Assembly (NCBI RefSeq): GCF_901000735.1
Contig: NC_081550.1
Coordinates: 1,694,669 to 1,758,668 of the forward strand
Length of the DNA stretch: 64,000 bases
Source: Corylus avellana
Lineage: Eukaryota > Streptophyta > Magnoliopsida > Fagales > Betulaceae
Direction: 5' to 3'
Position numbers and translations under genes: made by a program
In this document: one piece after another, positions 10,529 to 23,000 of the stretch
Layout: each line of letters begins with the position of its first letter
How positions within the stretch are numbered: position 1 is the stretch's first letter
The notes under the pieces: generated by a model
What the model was told of the DNA's origin: nothing
The model's input: only the letters and a program-made list of their open reading frames with translations
The model's database searches: none

Positions 10529-11805
10529 AGTTCATTTTGATACTACAAGGAGTTAATTGTAAATCAGGTAAACCACAAGGACTATTTTTTTTTTTTTTTT
10601 TTTTTAAATACAAGACTACATTTTGTCTACATTAAATTTGGTAATTTACAAGGGAACAGATCCCATACATCATGAAGTGAATCATGGGTTGAGGGGCTGC
10701 CCTAGGTATGCTGATGGAGAGTAATTAACATGCAATCCTATGAAACATGGAGGAAGAAATCAGGGGATTGTTTCCTTACTTGGATATGCTTGACTTGATC
10801 AGATTTTATCTTCTAACACAATCCAACAATTTCGTTGCAATGGCTTTATTTCCTCTTTCTTATTTTTCATCTCATTTCTTCCATGTGGTTTAGTTGGTAG
10901 CAGGCGCATGAGGGTACTGTTTGTAGGAGAAAGGCATTCTTGTGAGGACTTTTATAGCGTGCGTTCACTAAAGTTTGAAACAGACATGTATATCATCGTC
11001 ATTCTATGTACGTTTGCTTCTTCTTTTTATCCTCATGGCATGCGTGCCTACTTTAAGTCTTTTGTCCAAGGATGTGCAATATTGTGAAAGTGAGCATAAT
11101 TACATAAATAATTCTGGAAGTCACTTTTATGTCTCTTTTGTATCACTTTAAAAATAATATGACTTCTAAAATCAAGTTTGCTTGGATTTACTTCCGGAAA
11201 AGCAAAGTGATCCAGTGAAAGGAAGAGGTTAAGATAATCAAAGGATGGATCACCAATTGTACTACATTGATCTTCTCGCTTTCAAGAAATAATTAATTAA
11301 AGTCTCATCAGAGATGGTAGAGGAAATAAACATTGAGAAAATTAAAGCCTTTCATATGGCTTTGGATGTCTACATATATAGTGTATGACATATTTATTTA
11401 ATAAAAGAATTGAAGTGTTTTATTTTCTGAGAATTACTTGAGCTTTTGAACATTGCAAATGTATTTGGAATACATACGTCAAGTCTTTTAATGGCAGGGC
11501 CTATAAACAAACGTATTTTACTGGGTATATAGTGGACAAACAACGAATTAAAATTTGGCCTAAACACAATACACCTTCACCATTTGATGCAAAAATTATG
11601 GAGTTGTTAACTCTAATCTTAAACGTCTTAGTGGCCGTCCCTTTCAGCAAACCACTAGCTAGCATCTTAATTAATAGAACGTAAGTGAGCTGGCCGTGTG
11701 TGAACGTGTTGACTGATTGTTAGAGCAGCTTTAATCAACAATAACGTGTGTTGAATGATTGTTAATTTATATCGAAATGACAGTAAATTTTTTCGGAATA
11801 AAAGC
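10529..11805. other. Gene-free stretch between LINE and CACTA element
   Basis: No coding exon supported. A 22-nt poly-T run near 10587 could be the tail of an unidentified retroposed fragment on the minus strand. The stretch 11399-11480 resembles 4690-4760, the 3' flank of the neprosin pseudogene (TTTTATTTTC(G/T)GAGAATTACTTGAGC in two pieces), suggesting that this DNA is duplicated too. Confidence 0.5.
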
Positions 11806-11825
11806 CACTACAAAAAATGTTTTTT

Positions 11826-12290
11826 TCCTTGACCAGCAGTTTTTGATGTGTAAGGTGATCTGACATGTCAGTAAATTTTATTGGCGTGTGTCGAGCGTTA
11901 AAATTTTTGAATGTCAAAAACAGAAATTTTTTGACTTCACTTTTAATATGTCAATAATTTTTGACATGTCAGAAAAATTTTCTGAAGTGTTATTTTCTAA
12001 CATGTCAAAATTTTTTCAGACGTGGTAGGAGTGACACGTCAGAAAATTTTATGACGTGTTAAATCTGTCACGTCAAAATTTTTTTTGATGTGCTAGATTT
12101 AACACGTCAAAAAAATTTCTGATGTGCTAGAAAATGACAGGTCAGGAAATTTGTCTGACGTGCCACTTTCTGACACGTCAAAAATTAGTGACGTGTCATT
12201 TTCTGACACGTCAGAAAATTTCTAACGTGTCAAATGTTATGATACGTCAAAAAATTGTGACATGTCATAACTTGACACGTCAAAAAAATT
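11826..12290. repeat. CACTA subterminal repeat array (TGACACGTCA / TGACGTG motifs)
   Basis: More than a dozen copies in both orientations of TGAC(A/G)(C/T)GTCA-like motifs, separated by short A/T-rich spacers, e.g. TCTGACACGTCAAAAATTAG and GTGACGTGTCATTTTCTGAC. Subterminal arrays of this kind are the transposase binding sites of CACTA elements (family knowledge). The motifs are partly palindromic. Confidence 0.85.
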
Positions 12291-12579
12291 GGCCTGTTTT
12301 AAAATTTGGTTTTTTCCTCACCCTACATATTTTTTGAATTTTTTTGGGGCTGTACCCGAATTTTGGATTATAATTAACCTGATATACAATTTATCCATTG
12401 ATCCATGCAAATAAATAATACATATTCATCGATCCATGCAAATAACATAATTCATATCCATCAACGTCGATCACAGACTATCAACCAAAACCAGCTTCAA
12501 GACACAAATAAAGACATATATACCAAGTGCGAATGGCCAACCACAAAAACTATACACCAATAAAACTATCTCTGTTATC

Positions 12580-12611
<32 letters not shown>

Positions 12612-12695
12612 GTACATCAAGAAAACTATCACAAATACAATTACATCAACAAAGTAACTTATGTACACTAAGTGCGAATGGCCAACCGAATTTCT

Positions 12696-14341
12696 TCAAT
12701 CCAAGTTATCGTCGATATCAATAGCATCCTCTTCATGATTGCTACTAGCTGCAAATGATATAACAAACAATCACCAAGCAACATTCTAGAATATTATCAA
12801 GTCTTAATCATTGAGCAACGTCACTATGTAAACAAAGGTCATCATACTCAACAAATTCAGATTTATATCTACACCCCAACATATTTTTGTGATCAAATCA
12901 AATGCACCAAACAATATTTTACAAGGACCATAGTGGTCCATCTCATAATACCAAATACTTCAAATGCAAAATTCTAACCCACATCCACCAGCAAACCAAC
13001 CATGATATAAACCAAATTCAACAGGATTTGCAACATAATTAATGAGAATGACTGTAACATATCCAAACTTTAAATTCAGTTCTAAAATTACATTGACCAT
13101 TAAAAAATGTCATTACCTGATCCATTATCGACCGACGATCTCACAATCACAAAGGGTGGGGAAGCTCTCTCTGGCACTCCCTTGTATTGAGTCACTTCGG
13201 GCCCAGAGCTCGACCGCATCATTTCCTCGAGCTAGCGAAAACGGGCCTCAAACATTGCCGCCATTTGAGCCTCCTTTTTAGCTAAGTGCGTATCTTTCAT
13301 AGCCATCTGCTCTGCCACTTGCTGAGCTATCCGCGCAGCTGTCTGCTCCCGCTCTATGGCCAACAAGGCATCCATCTCTGCCTTGTGCTTTGCCCTCTCC
13401 GCCTTAAGCGCACTGTCAAGAAGTTCTTGTGAGACAGTGGAGTGCCTGGTGTTTTGTGACCATGCCTGTAATGGTGTATAGTATGAGTGTATGTAGCCCC
13501 GCACAGGCATAATATTTAGTCCAGCCTATCGAACCCTACTAGCGTACTCAGGCTTATTTCTAAGCACCTGGGTGTACGCGTCGTTTGGCGCCCACCTGAC
13601 CGTCCCCTCTGTCACCCTTGACGATGCTGTAGGGTCAGTGGGTATAAGCTCCTCCATCCTCTCCTGTATATTACATTAATTATTGGGTCAATGGGTCATA
13701 CAACTGTTAATCACAAATAAATTATCACATATATAAGTAATACACATCTCTCCTTGACTATGTCATTCGAATATCGACCATCTTTCTTCTTGTGTGTGCG
13801 GATGTAAGCCTGTGTACGAGTAGGAGAAGTGCCCACACGAATGGTCTGCCGAAAAAATAGAACATACAGATATGTTTATGTTTATATATATATATATATC
13901 AAATGTTTATATTTATAAGTATAGGGTAAATTACACACATACCTCTTCATATGTCACCTTGGCGTAGCTCTTTGACCCGGTGCAATGGGACGTATTGTTC
14001 AACACTCGCAAGCTCTTCATATACGCCGCATACTCTTATACAATTGACATTCTTAATATGTTAATACTAACACAATTACAATTAATTAAACTATAAAAAA
14101 TTATAGTATAACTCATGACTTACCTTGTTCTTCTGGCTACACCATTTATCCAACAAGATGGTCAAGTCGACGGCGTTGTACTTGGCGAGCCTTTCTTGCT
14201 CCACTCTCGCCGGTACGGTGACTGGAGTATCGTCTGTTGTCATGGCAAGAACTTTTTTTAAGTCGTGCCTCCAAGTCCTCAGCTTGGTGCCATATCATGG
14301 AACGAGTGCTTCTTTACGGCAGCCAAGTTGCACTCGGGTAG
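12696..14341 (-). pseudogene. Transposase_24 (Ptta/En/Spm) family transposase, decayed, 5' part in gap
   Basis: Reads on the minus strand from the gap. Blocks: TWRHDLKKVLAMTTDDTP ending in KWCSQKNK (about 14124-14300); YAAYMKSLRVLNNTSHCTGS and KSYAKVTYEE (about 13943-14030); TIRVGTSPTRTQAYIRTHKK (about 13750-13850); ERMEELIPTDPTASSRVTEG into MPVRGYIHSYYTPLQAWSQ and a helical Ala/Glu/Lys-rich segment (13117-13664); and a last exon ending SSNHEEDAIDIDDNLD with TGA at 12696-12698. These match the C-terminal half of plant En/Spm transposase proteins. Two in-frame TAG stops (after EYASRVR and after MFEARFR, with homologous sequence continuing past both) show it is dead. Confidence 0.78.
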
Positions 14342-14441
14342 NNNNNNNNNNNNNNNNNNNNNNNNNNNNNNNNNNNNNNNNNNNNNNNNNNNNNNNNNNN
14401 NNNNNNNNNNNNNNNNNNNNNNNNNNNNNNNNNNNNNNNNN
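14342..14441. other. Assembly gap (100 N)
   Basis: Exactly 100 N, the conventional size for a gap of unknown length. It separates the CACTA transposase remnant from the NB-ARC exon. The missing TIR exon of TNL copy 2 and the second CACTA end are expected here. Confidence 0.98.
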
Positions 14442-15859
14442 AGCTTAAATGTCCCTGCCAATTATCCAGTTGGAATAGAATCTCCTGTTAAAGACATCAA
14501 TGCACTTTTAAGTATTGGAAAGAGTGACAAACGAATGGTAGGAATATTTGGAGTTGGTGGAATTGGTAAGACAACTATTGCCGAAGCGATCTATAACTCG
14601 ATTGCTCACCAATTTGAAGATAAGTGTTTTCTTGAAAATGTTAGAGAAAATTCAAAGCAAGAGTATGGTCTACTCAAGTTGCAAGAGAAACTTCTTTCTC
14701 AGATCCTACGTGACTCAAATTTGAAGGTTCGCACTGTTAATCTAGGAAAAGATGCCATAAAGAAAAGACTTTGCATGAAAAAGGTTCTTTTAGTTCTCGA
14801 TGATGTGGATGATTTGATCCAATTAGAAGCATTATCCGGAGAACTTGATTGGTTTGGTTTGGAAAGTAGAATCATCATAACAACTAGAGATAAGCAGTTA
14901 TTAGCTACGCATGGAGTTGATTTAAGACACAAGATGAATGAATTGCGGGACTGTGAAGCTCTTAAAGTATTTAGTCGACACGCCTTCCATAGTGACAAAC
15001 CTAATGACGATTTTGTGGAACTCACAGAACATGCATTATGTTATGCTGGGGGCAACCCACTAGCTTTAAAAGTGGTAGGTTCAAATCTATATGGAAAAGG
15101 CATAAATTTTTGGAAAAGTGAATTGGAAAAGTACAAAAAAATTCCCCACACAAGAATTTATAATGTTCTTAAAATAAGTTATGATGGATTGGAGGAAAAT
15201 GAGAAAAATATTTTCCTTGACATTGCTTGTTTCTTCAAAGGGAAGGATGCTTCATATGTCACTCATATACTCGACAGTTGCGATTTCTATCCGCATAGTG
15301 GTATCAAAGTACTTATTGATAAGTCTCTAATACATATTCACTGTGGTAATTTGGTCATGCATGACTTGCTACAAGATATGGGTAGAGAAATAGTTCGTCA
15401 AGAGTCACTCAACAAACCTGGCAATCGCAGTAGATTATGGCATCATGAAGACGTCCGTTATGTGCTAGAAAAAAATGCGGTAAGACTCATAAAAACACCC
15501 TTTTAAATGTACATTTTGCAAAAATTGATAGAAAAATATCCACATACTTGCGCACACACATATACATGCACCATCCATCTCAAAACAAAGTATTTGGATG
15601 TACTTCAGTCCAAAAGAATAAATAAATCATCAATGAAATTGTCTTTTACTCTATTTCAAAGATTGATATAGTTTTTATGAGTGCTGTGCTTTTTATTTTA
15701 TAAATATGGAAATACTTTTTATGAGTATTGTACTTTTTATATTATAAGTAAGTTAGAATAATAAGTTAATATGAGAAAAAAAAAATTGACATCTTGAATT
15801 TGATCACTTACTTTGAGAAACATTCTAATAATAAAAGTAAATTATCTATTATGAAAATC

Positions 15860-15891
<32 letters not shown>

Positions 15892-18731
15892 AAAGCAACA
15901 TAGGTTGCTAGATTGATGGAATATAAGTTTGCTTCATTTTCATAAAATAATGTGTGTATATATAAGAATAAAATTATAATTCTAGCAAGTGATAAAATAT
16001 GAAAAACTTCATGTTTTGATTTTGTTGACACACTTATGTATTGTCTTCACAGGGAACAGAAAATATTAAAGGCATATTAGTGGACTTGCCGGAACGAGAC
16101 TTGATACAGTGGAAATCCGATACATTTGAGAACATGGAAGGGCTTAGATATTTTATATGTCGTAATGCAGAGTTTTCTGAAGAGCCTACTTATGTCCCTG
16201 ATGAGTTAAGAGTGCTTGATTGGATAGAATATCCTTTGCAATCTCTACCATCCAATTTTCATGGACGGAAACTCACTATTCTACGAATATGTAATGGCCA
16301 CTTCAAAGGAGTCAAGGAAGGATTTAAGGTATGATTGATATTTTTAATGTTTTTTTCTTTAGAATTATGTTGTAAACTTCTTTGAAGCTTATTTCATTCT
16401 ATTTTTATTTTGCAGAATTTACCAAACCTGACTATTATGGAACTCATTGCACTTGAAAACCTAACTGAAATTCCTGATATTTCAAGAATCCCAAATTTAC
16501 AAAAATTACATATTTCTGATTGCAAAAGTTTAGTTGAGGTTCATGACTCTGTTGGATCCCTTGATAAGCTTGTCTGGCTGTCATTTTTCAATTGCTCTAA
16601 TCTTATTAGTTTGCCAAAAAGCCTCAAGGTGAAGTCTGGGGGAGGTCTTTATTTTCTAGGTTGTTCAAGGCTCGAGACCTTTCCTGAAATTGAGTGTAAA
16701 ATGGAACAATATAGTTTAACTTTAGACGTATTTGATTGCATAAACCTTATCCATCTTCCAAGTAGCATTTTTCAGTTGAAGTTCATCTCGCTTTCTGTCT
16801 TATGCTGTCCAAAACTCGTTATGACTCCGACAAATGTGAGGGATGAAAGACAATCCCCAGAGGAAAGTAGAGATTTATTCTTATCACCTCCTTTACTGAA
16901 TTCAAGCATTTCCGATGTTGGTTGTTCGTATTCGGCACAAACAGGACTGAAGCTTGATAGAATTCATGCCTCTTTTGATATCTTAACCATATCAGGGAGT
17001 GAAATTGTTAGTCTGCCTGCATGGTTCAAAACATTTATCAGATTGAGGGTGCTTCGGTTGGAAGGATGCAAGCAACTTCAAGAAATTCTAGAACTTCCAG
17101 CAAATATAGTAGAAGTAAGTGCCTGCAGATGTGTTTCATTGGAAAGTTTCCCACAAATATCAAGAGAAAATCAATTCAATACAAGTCAGTTGCCATCGTT
17201 AGAGTGGATTGACTTGAGTGACTGCTATAAAATGGCTGACAAAATAGGGAAGGTGGAAGATTTTGTATTGGATAAGGTATGTCTCTCTCTTATGTACGTG
17301 TTTGTATGTGTCTTGGTTTATGGTTTATACTTATGAAAATTCATGATATTCGTTTAATAGGTACATTATAAGGACTCTTTTGCTGGTGGAATTATATTTC
17401 CTGGAAATAAGATACCAGATTGGTTTCGCCATCGTATGGGCTGTCCAATGGGGAGTCGCACATGTATAATGGATATTAAAGGGCTCCCTCATTTGGATGA
17501 GATCCAAGGAATTGTTTTTTGTGCTGTTCTTCAACCCTTTTCTAACCGCATCATCAATGAAGATGCTCGGTTTACGATGAGGAATAGAGGAAGAGATATT
17601 CATAAATTGAGAGATTTCATTGATATGAAATCAAAAAATGTATGGTATGAGTACTTCTTCCAAGAATCTTTTGAGCTAAAAGGGGATTGTTTGCAAGTTA
17701 GGTTGGTTACAAATCCAGAGTTGACCATCAGAAGTTTCGGAGTTCATATTATACACAAGCATGAAGAGAATGCGAACGATCATCCAAATATGCCCCTCGT
17801 GGAGTCTTTCTCTTTTGATGAAATTAATCATGACTGGAAAATTTCATCCATACAGGATGAATCAGATGAAGAATGTGAAAATTCAGTGGGTTCACTTACA
17901 AAGGATGAATCAGATGAAGAGCGGCTTGAATTGAGTGAGTGCGCTAAAATGGTTCAGAAAATAGGGAATGATCAGGTGGAAGAGTTTTTATTGGAGAAGG
18001 TATGTCTCTCTCTTATGTACATGTTTGTATGTGTCTTGGTTTATGGGTCATACTCATGAAAATTCCTGATATTCGTTTAATAGGTACATTCTAAGGACTC
18101 TTTTGATGGACGAATTTTTTCTGGAAATAGGATACCAGACTGGTTCCGCCATCCTATGAAGTGTCGAATCGGGTGGAGTAACTCATGTATAATGAATATT
18201 AAAGGGCTCCCTCATTTGGATGAGGTACTCATACAAGGAATTATCTTCTGTGCTGTTCTTAAATCCGATTTGTGCTCCGGCAACGCCGATTGTGTGCATT
18301 CCGCCAAGTTTACGATGGAGCATAAAGGTATAGAATTTGATAAAATGAAAGATTTCAATTATATGAAATCAGAAAATGTATGGTATGAGTACTTCCAAGA
18401 ATCTTTTGAGCTAAATGGGGACAGTTTGCTGCAAGTTAGGTTGGTTACAGATTTTCAGTTGTCCATCAAAAGTTTTGGAGTTCATATTATACACAAGCAT
18501 GAAGAGAATGCAAACAATCAGCCAGAAATGACCCACGTGGAGTCTTGTTTCAGTTTTCGAGAACTTGTTAATTGTTTCCCGAAAATTTCATCCACACAGG
18601 ATGAATCATCCACAGAGGATGAATCAGATGAAGAAAGTGAAAATTCAGAGTGTTCAATCATAGAGGAGTCAGTGGTGTCAGAGGTGAAAAGGCTTGCAAC
18701 TTGGAATCCAGTTGTTATCCACAACAGATAA
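14442..18731 (+). CDS. TNL resistance protein copy 2: NB-ARC, LRRs, two tandem C-JID-like domains (TIR exon in gap)
   Basis: Exons 14442-15479, 16053-16328, 16416-17276, 17361-17999 and 18084-18731 join in phase 0 with GT-AG introns, giving about 1153 residues after the gap. NB-ARC motifs are intact in order: P-loop GVGGIGKTT, kinase 2 VLLVLDDVDD, RNBS-B SRIIITTRDKQLL, GLPL-type AGGNPLALKVVGSNL, RNBS-D FLDIACFFKG, MHD in LVMHDLLQDMGREIV. Exon two begins GTENIKGILVDLPE, the usual TNL linker, followed by RVLDWIEYPLQSLPSNF. LRRs follow (LPNLTIMELIALENLTEIPD). Exons four and five each hold a FPGN/SGN(K/R)IPDWFRH C-JID-like domain and end in acidic repeats. The product is a predicted intracellular immune receptor acting through ATP/ADP switching of NB-ARC and TIR NADase signalling (family knowledge). 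No stop or frameshift is seen. The first exon (TIR) is not in the assembly. Confidence 0.93.
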
Positions 18732-19903
18732 GGAGTTCTTTTTCAGTTACAATTTGGTATTTTCTCTTGAAATTTTGGGAACTATGTAGTAATTATGGAC
18801 TTTTTCCCTTCCTATTCATGAATTATAATTTCCTTGAGGAAGTTTTCTACATGGTGTTTTTTAATCAAATTGTGTGCTCTTTATGTGATTTAGAAATTTT
18901 AGTACTTATGGTTTTTTTTTTTTTAAGTAAAACTCCCTCCTATTGCTCCTTTAGTGTCAGATTCATTATCCTTTTCATAGGTTTGAATAAATTTTCACAA
19001 GTGGCTTATAATTTGCTTAGAGAAGCTCATTATTTTGTCTCTAAACAGGTTGAGATCATTCTTTGTTATTTTCTTAGAATCTTAATCCGTATGTTATAAC
19101 TTGATTGATGAAAGTTGCTACTTTTTTTACATATTTAAAATCGCAGTTTATTCTTTAAAATTATTATAATTATTATTATTATTATTGTTATTATTATTAT
19201 TATTTTATCAAAAAAACACCTACTTGCATGCAATTTGAAAACACATTTTCTACGTTTTTCAAATTACAATTTTTTAAGAACGCAATCCCAAACAATCTAT
19301 ATTTTTACAATTTTATTTAAAATTATACTTTTTATTTATAAAATCGCAATGACAAATATACCCTAATTGTGTAACGGACTTTAAATCTGCACTTGATGCA
19401 GATAGATGCCCTTACCATAACTTAACTACAAGTACAACAAAGTGAATATATAACACCAGTAAATTAAGGTACTGTGGTTTCTAAAAATGTACAAATTCAA
19501 CAACAGGAATATGATACACTGCCGGTCAATTCCATTCATCTCTCGAGCATCATTTTGGAAATGTGAAGGCGTCTCATCTTCAGATGGCAGAAATATTTGC
19601 ATTCAACCTACAGAAAGCCGCAGAGATGTGAGGCATAATACATGCCCACCAAAATAAAACAAAAGAACATAATATGCTTCAATAGAACTTCAACCAACGT
19701 CATAGCATTGGGAAGTGCTATATATACCTATAAAAACATTGATTCATTCAAGCCACATTTAAAGAGTGAAAATATATAACTCCAATCTGTTTAAAGGACT
19801 CCATGTTGGTTAAGGATGTCAGAATTGGAGGCTCCAAACTCAGAAATGGAAAAGGTTTATGCTTTTAAGAATAAGTTGAAAATTTTAAACCAGTTCTGAC
19901 CAC
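16688..19903 (+). repeat. Segmental duplication, copy 2 (partner 1-3234)
   Basis: Direct-orientation match to the left end of the window, offset 16,687 bases, covering the last LRR exon onward, both C-JID exons and about 1.17 kb of downstream DNA. It ends at about 19903, only about 200 bp from the 3' end of the next gene. Confidence 0.93.
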
Positions 19904-20097
19904 ATTCCTCAAATGAGAATTATGTTTTAGCTTCAATATAGATGGAAAGATTTGTCATTTCAAAATTCCAGATCAGAAGTTATCTTACTATGACAAGTTT
20001 TTTGGCAAAAAGAAAAAGGTGACAACAGAAATCAAATGTAAAAACTTGTTGTAGTGGTATCATTGAGAACAAGTACAAAAAAATTGCATGTAACTTA
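18732..20097. other. Gene-free stretch between TNL copy 2 and the coiled-coil gene
   Basis: TNL downstream DNA, mirroring 2071-3234 of the first copy, including a shorter ATT microsatellite at about 19158-19205. After 19903 it is unique sequence and probably contains the 3' UTR of the convergent minus-strand gene. Confidence 0.6.
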
Positions 20098-23000
20098 CTA
20101 AAGCCATCTCTTTTGAGGGGTTACATCCTTGGATCCAGTTAAATGTCGCCTTCTACTCTTTCTTGAAGAATCTCCAAGTTTTTGCCTCGAAGATGAAATT
20201 GAATCAGATTTCCAATTTGTAGATATTTCTTTAAGTGGACTTATTGATCGAGATTTTGAGCTCTGATCTGTTGGTCTCACAAAAGAACCTGAGGATTTTG
20301 CTGGCGCTGACATCTGGTTTCTTGTAGAAGAAGAGTAGCTATTCTTAACAGAAATTACCTCAACTTTAGCAACAGGAGCATGTGGTTGATTCGAAGGGGA
20401 AGAGTCTGAATCAGAAGATGAAGGGCTAGTAGTACTATCCATATCATATAGGAGATTTTCTGCCATGTGTGGACGCTGCTCATTGTTTGAGTTTGAGTCT
20501 GAAGAAGGAAACGTGGATCTCCGAAGTCTAGTAAAGTGAACCACCTGCTTTTAATTATACTATTAGTTACAAAGTTCAGAACATAACGACCAAAATTTTA
20601 TTAGACACAACATTAATTACATGGAAATTCTTCAAGTAAACACAAGCAAATATTGTTGCACATTGCTCATTGCAGAGTTAGAGCACATGCCTCTTTTTTT
20701 CTAAAATGCAAAACTTATTCACATTGAATTTCAGATGTGTAGAAGGAATTCAAACCCTTTGCTAAGTCCATTAGAATTGATGGACCTTTTTACATTATAA
20801 GCAATTTTTCCATCATTTCATGTGAAAGGGTACTGCATAATATTACTAGATCATTATACACAACAAAAACCTAGAAAGGGAACGAGTAAAAAGGGAATGG
20901 AGGGAGATTGTAAATACTGCTTTTACTTTTTTCAATGAACTCCTCAAACTCTACAACCACTAGATTCCTGCCACCTGCTATTTACCTTCTGTTCTAGGAC
21001 AACCATGTCCTTCTTTAGTCTTGTAATTATCGTGTTTTTCCTACGTATAATGTCTTCCAACTCTGCAATCCTCTGTTATAAGGGATATGGATTAAGCAAA
21101 GAAAAATTTTCGGTAAGGACGAAATTCAAAGGCACTATAACTGAAACATTACCTTCGAACCAGCAACATCAGATGAGTGGAGTAGAGTGGTTAGCTCCTT
21201 TATGGTGGCATCCTTCTCTTCACAGTCCCGCTTGAGGTTGTAACTGTCTTGTTCAATTACTGAGGTGTTCATCTGAGAAAAATGCACCATGACATTCTAA
21301 TTTACAATATGTATATAGTTACACCAATTATCTTTTTAACCAGCCTTTGTTTGATCACCACCACCACAATGACTCAATGAGGTTTGATAAATGAGGTATA
21401 CTGATAGAACCAATAGGAGTAAATGAAATGCATGAACAAGAAAAATAGTGCACATTTGCCACCCAAAGTAACGAACCTGGTCTATTAGGCTTAAGAACTT
21501 TGACTTATGAAACGCAAGCATGTATGCAATTACTACCATTTACAAACCTGATCGATATCTAATCTTAACTATGAGATTATATTGTAACAGGCAGGGGCGG
21601 ACCTACTTGTTGCTTTGAGGGGACGAATGTCCCCCCAAAGTTTTTAAAATTTCCCCCAAAGTATATGGTTTTTTCAAGTTTGTCTCTCTAAAATATTATA
21701 TTTGTCCCCCCAAATAATATTTTTGTTCCATTTTGCTCCCCTCTTGGCTCTTCCAGCAGAGAAACCTACAAAGCTCCTAGTCTTTTTTTGAGGTCATAGA
21801 CAAGATAGCATAGCAGGCTGCAAGTGCAGTGACAACTTTTCTTAAGCTGCAGAGAGAAGTACGAAACTTTAAATAAAAAAATTCACAAAAAATCTGACTT
21901 TGTAACTAGTTTTCAAAACTTGAAGTTTTTAGATAGAAATATTCTATAAAAAAGTTATAATTTGTCAAAAATGTCTCCATATAGACCTTACTCGTTGGCT
22001 TCTAACAAGATCTCTAATTTGGTTTGAGATTTTGAAGCAACTTTACTTGGCTTTGAACTCTATCTAGACTCTAGCGCCATGTCTCTTCTCTGCCGACTGC
22101 CATCAAACTCATTACCTAAATGTCTCTTCTCATATAGTCATATTATCATTCTCTCCTCTACTCAGATTATAACAAATGAAAGTTATTGTTCTTTGGATTC
22201 AGCCTCTCATTTTATTGCTCATTGCTAAACAGCTAAAAAAGTTGAAGCTTTTTTCTCTCTTCTCCGCGACTCTGCCATCGAACCTACAAAGCTCCCGTAA
22301 GGAATTCGACACTCTATAAGGCATTATCTGTTTTTTTATTTTTGTTTTTTATGTGTGTATATGGTGTAGAGAACCAATAAGGTTCTTGGGAGAGTTATAG
22401 ATTTCTTTCTTTTTTGTTTTTTTCCTACAAGGGCAGAGGCTATCCGACTACAGCAATATTTTTTTTTTAAGAAGGTAACCTTTTATATTTTTTCCATAAA
22501 ATGACTAGAACTGTCTTTACCCGCATAATTTGCTTTAGTTTTGTAAGTTGCCCTTGTGTGTTATGATTAATAGATATTCTAAAATAATTTTATAGACATA
22601 ACTTTTGTATATATTAATGACTTATAATTTACTATGAAATTAAATTTGAGACTTCTTTGTTTTTATTTTACATAAATACACACAAACGTGCATATATAGA
22701 GAAATTATATATATCTATGTACCTTCGTCCCCCCATACTAAAAGTCCTGGTTCCGCCCCTGGTAACAGGGAAATTCAGAATTAGTGTAATGCTATTGAAC
22801 CTCCCATTACCTGGATCTCACCAGAAGATGCGACACTTGAAGCCCAATCTGACAAATCAGACATGCGGCGCTCCTCTGGTTCTACTTTGTTTGAGAAACC
22901 TAATTTATATTGGAGCATCTCCTCCCCAATGGAGGCTTTCCTAACAGAGCTACCCTGAAACCAAACTTAAGATTCAATAAGGAAAATTCAAGCTATTTAG

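Larger units (their letters stand above)
11806..14341 (-). mobile_element. CACTA (En/Spm) transposon, one end plus transposase remnant, cut by the assembly gap
   Basis: The terminus CACTACAAAAAATG starts at 11806, the classic CACTA inverted-repeat end. Directly inside lies a 450-bp array of subterminal motifs, then a Transposase_24 (Ptta/En/Spm) coding remnant reading on the minus strand. The opposite terminus is not seen before the N run at 14342, so it must lie in the unsequenced gap or be lost. AGC at 11803-11805 would be the 3-bp target site, but cannot be verified without the other end. Confidence 0.82.
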
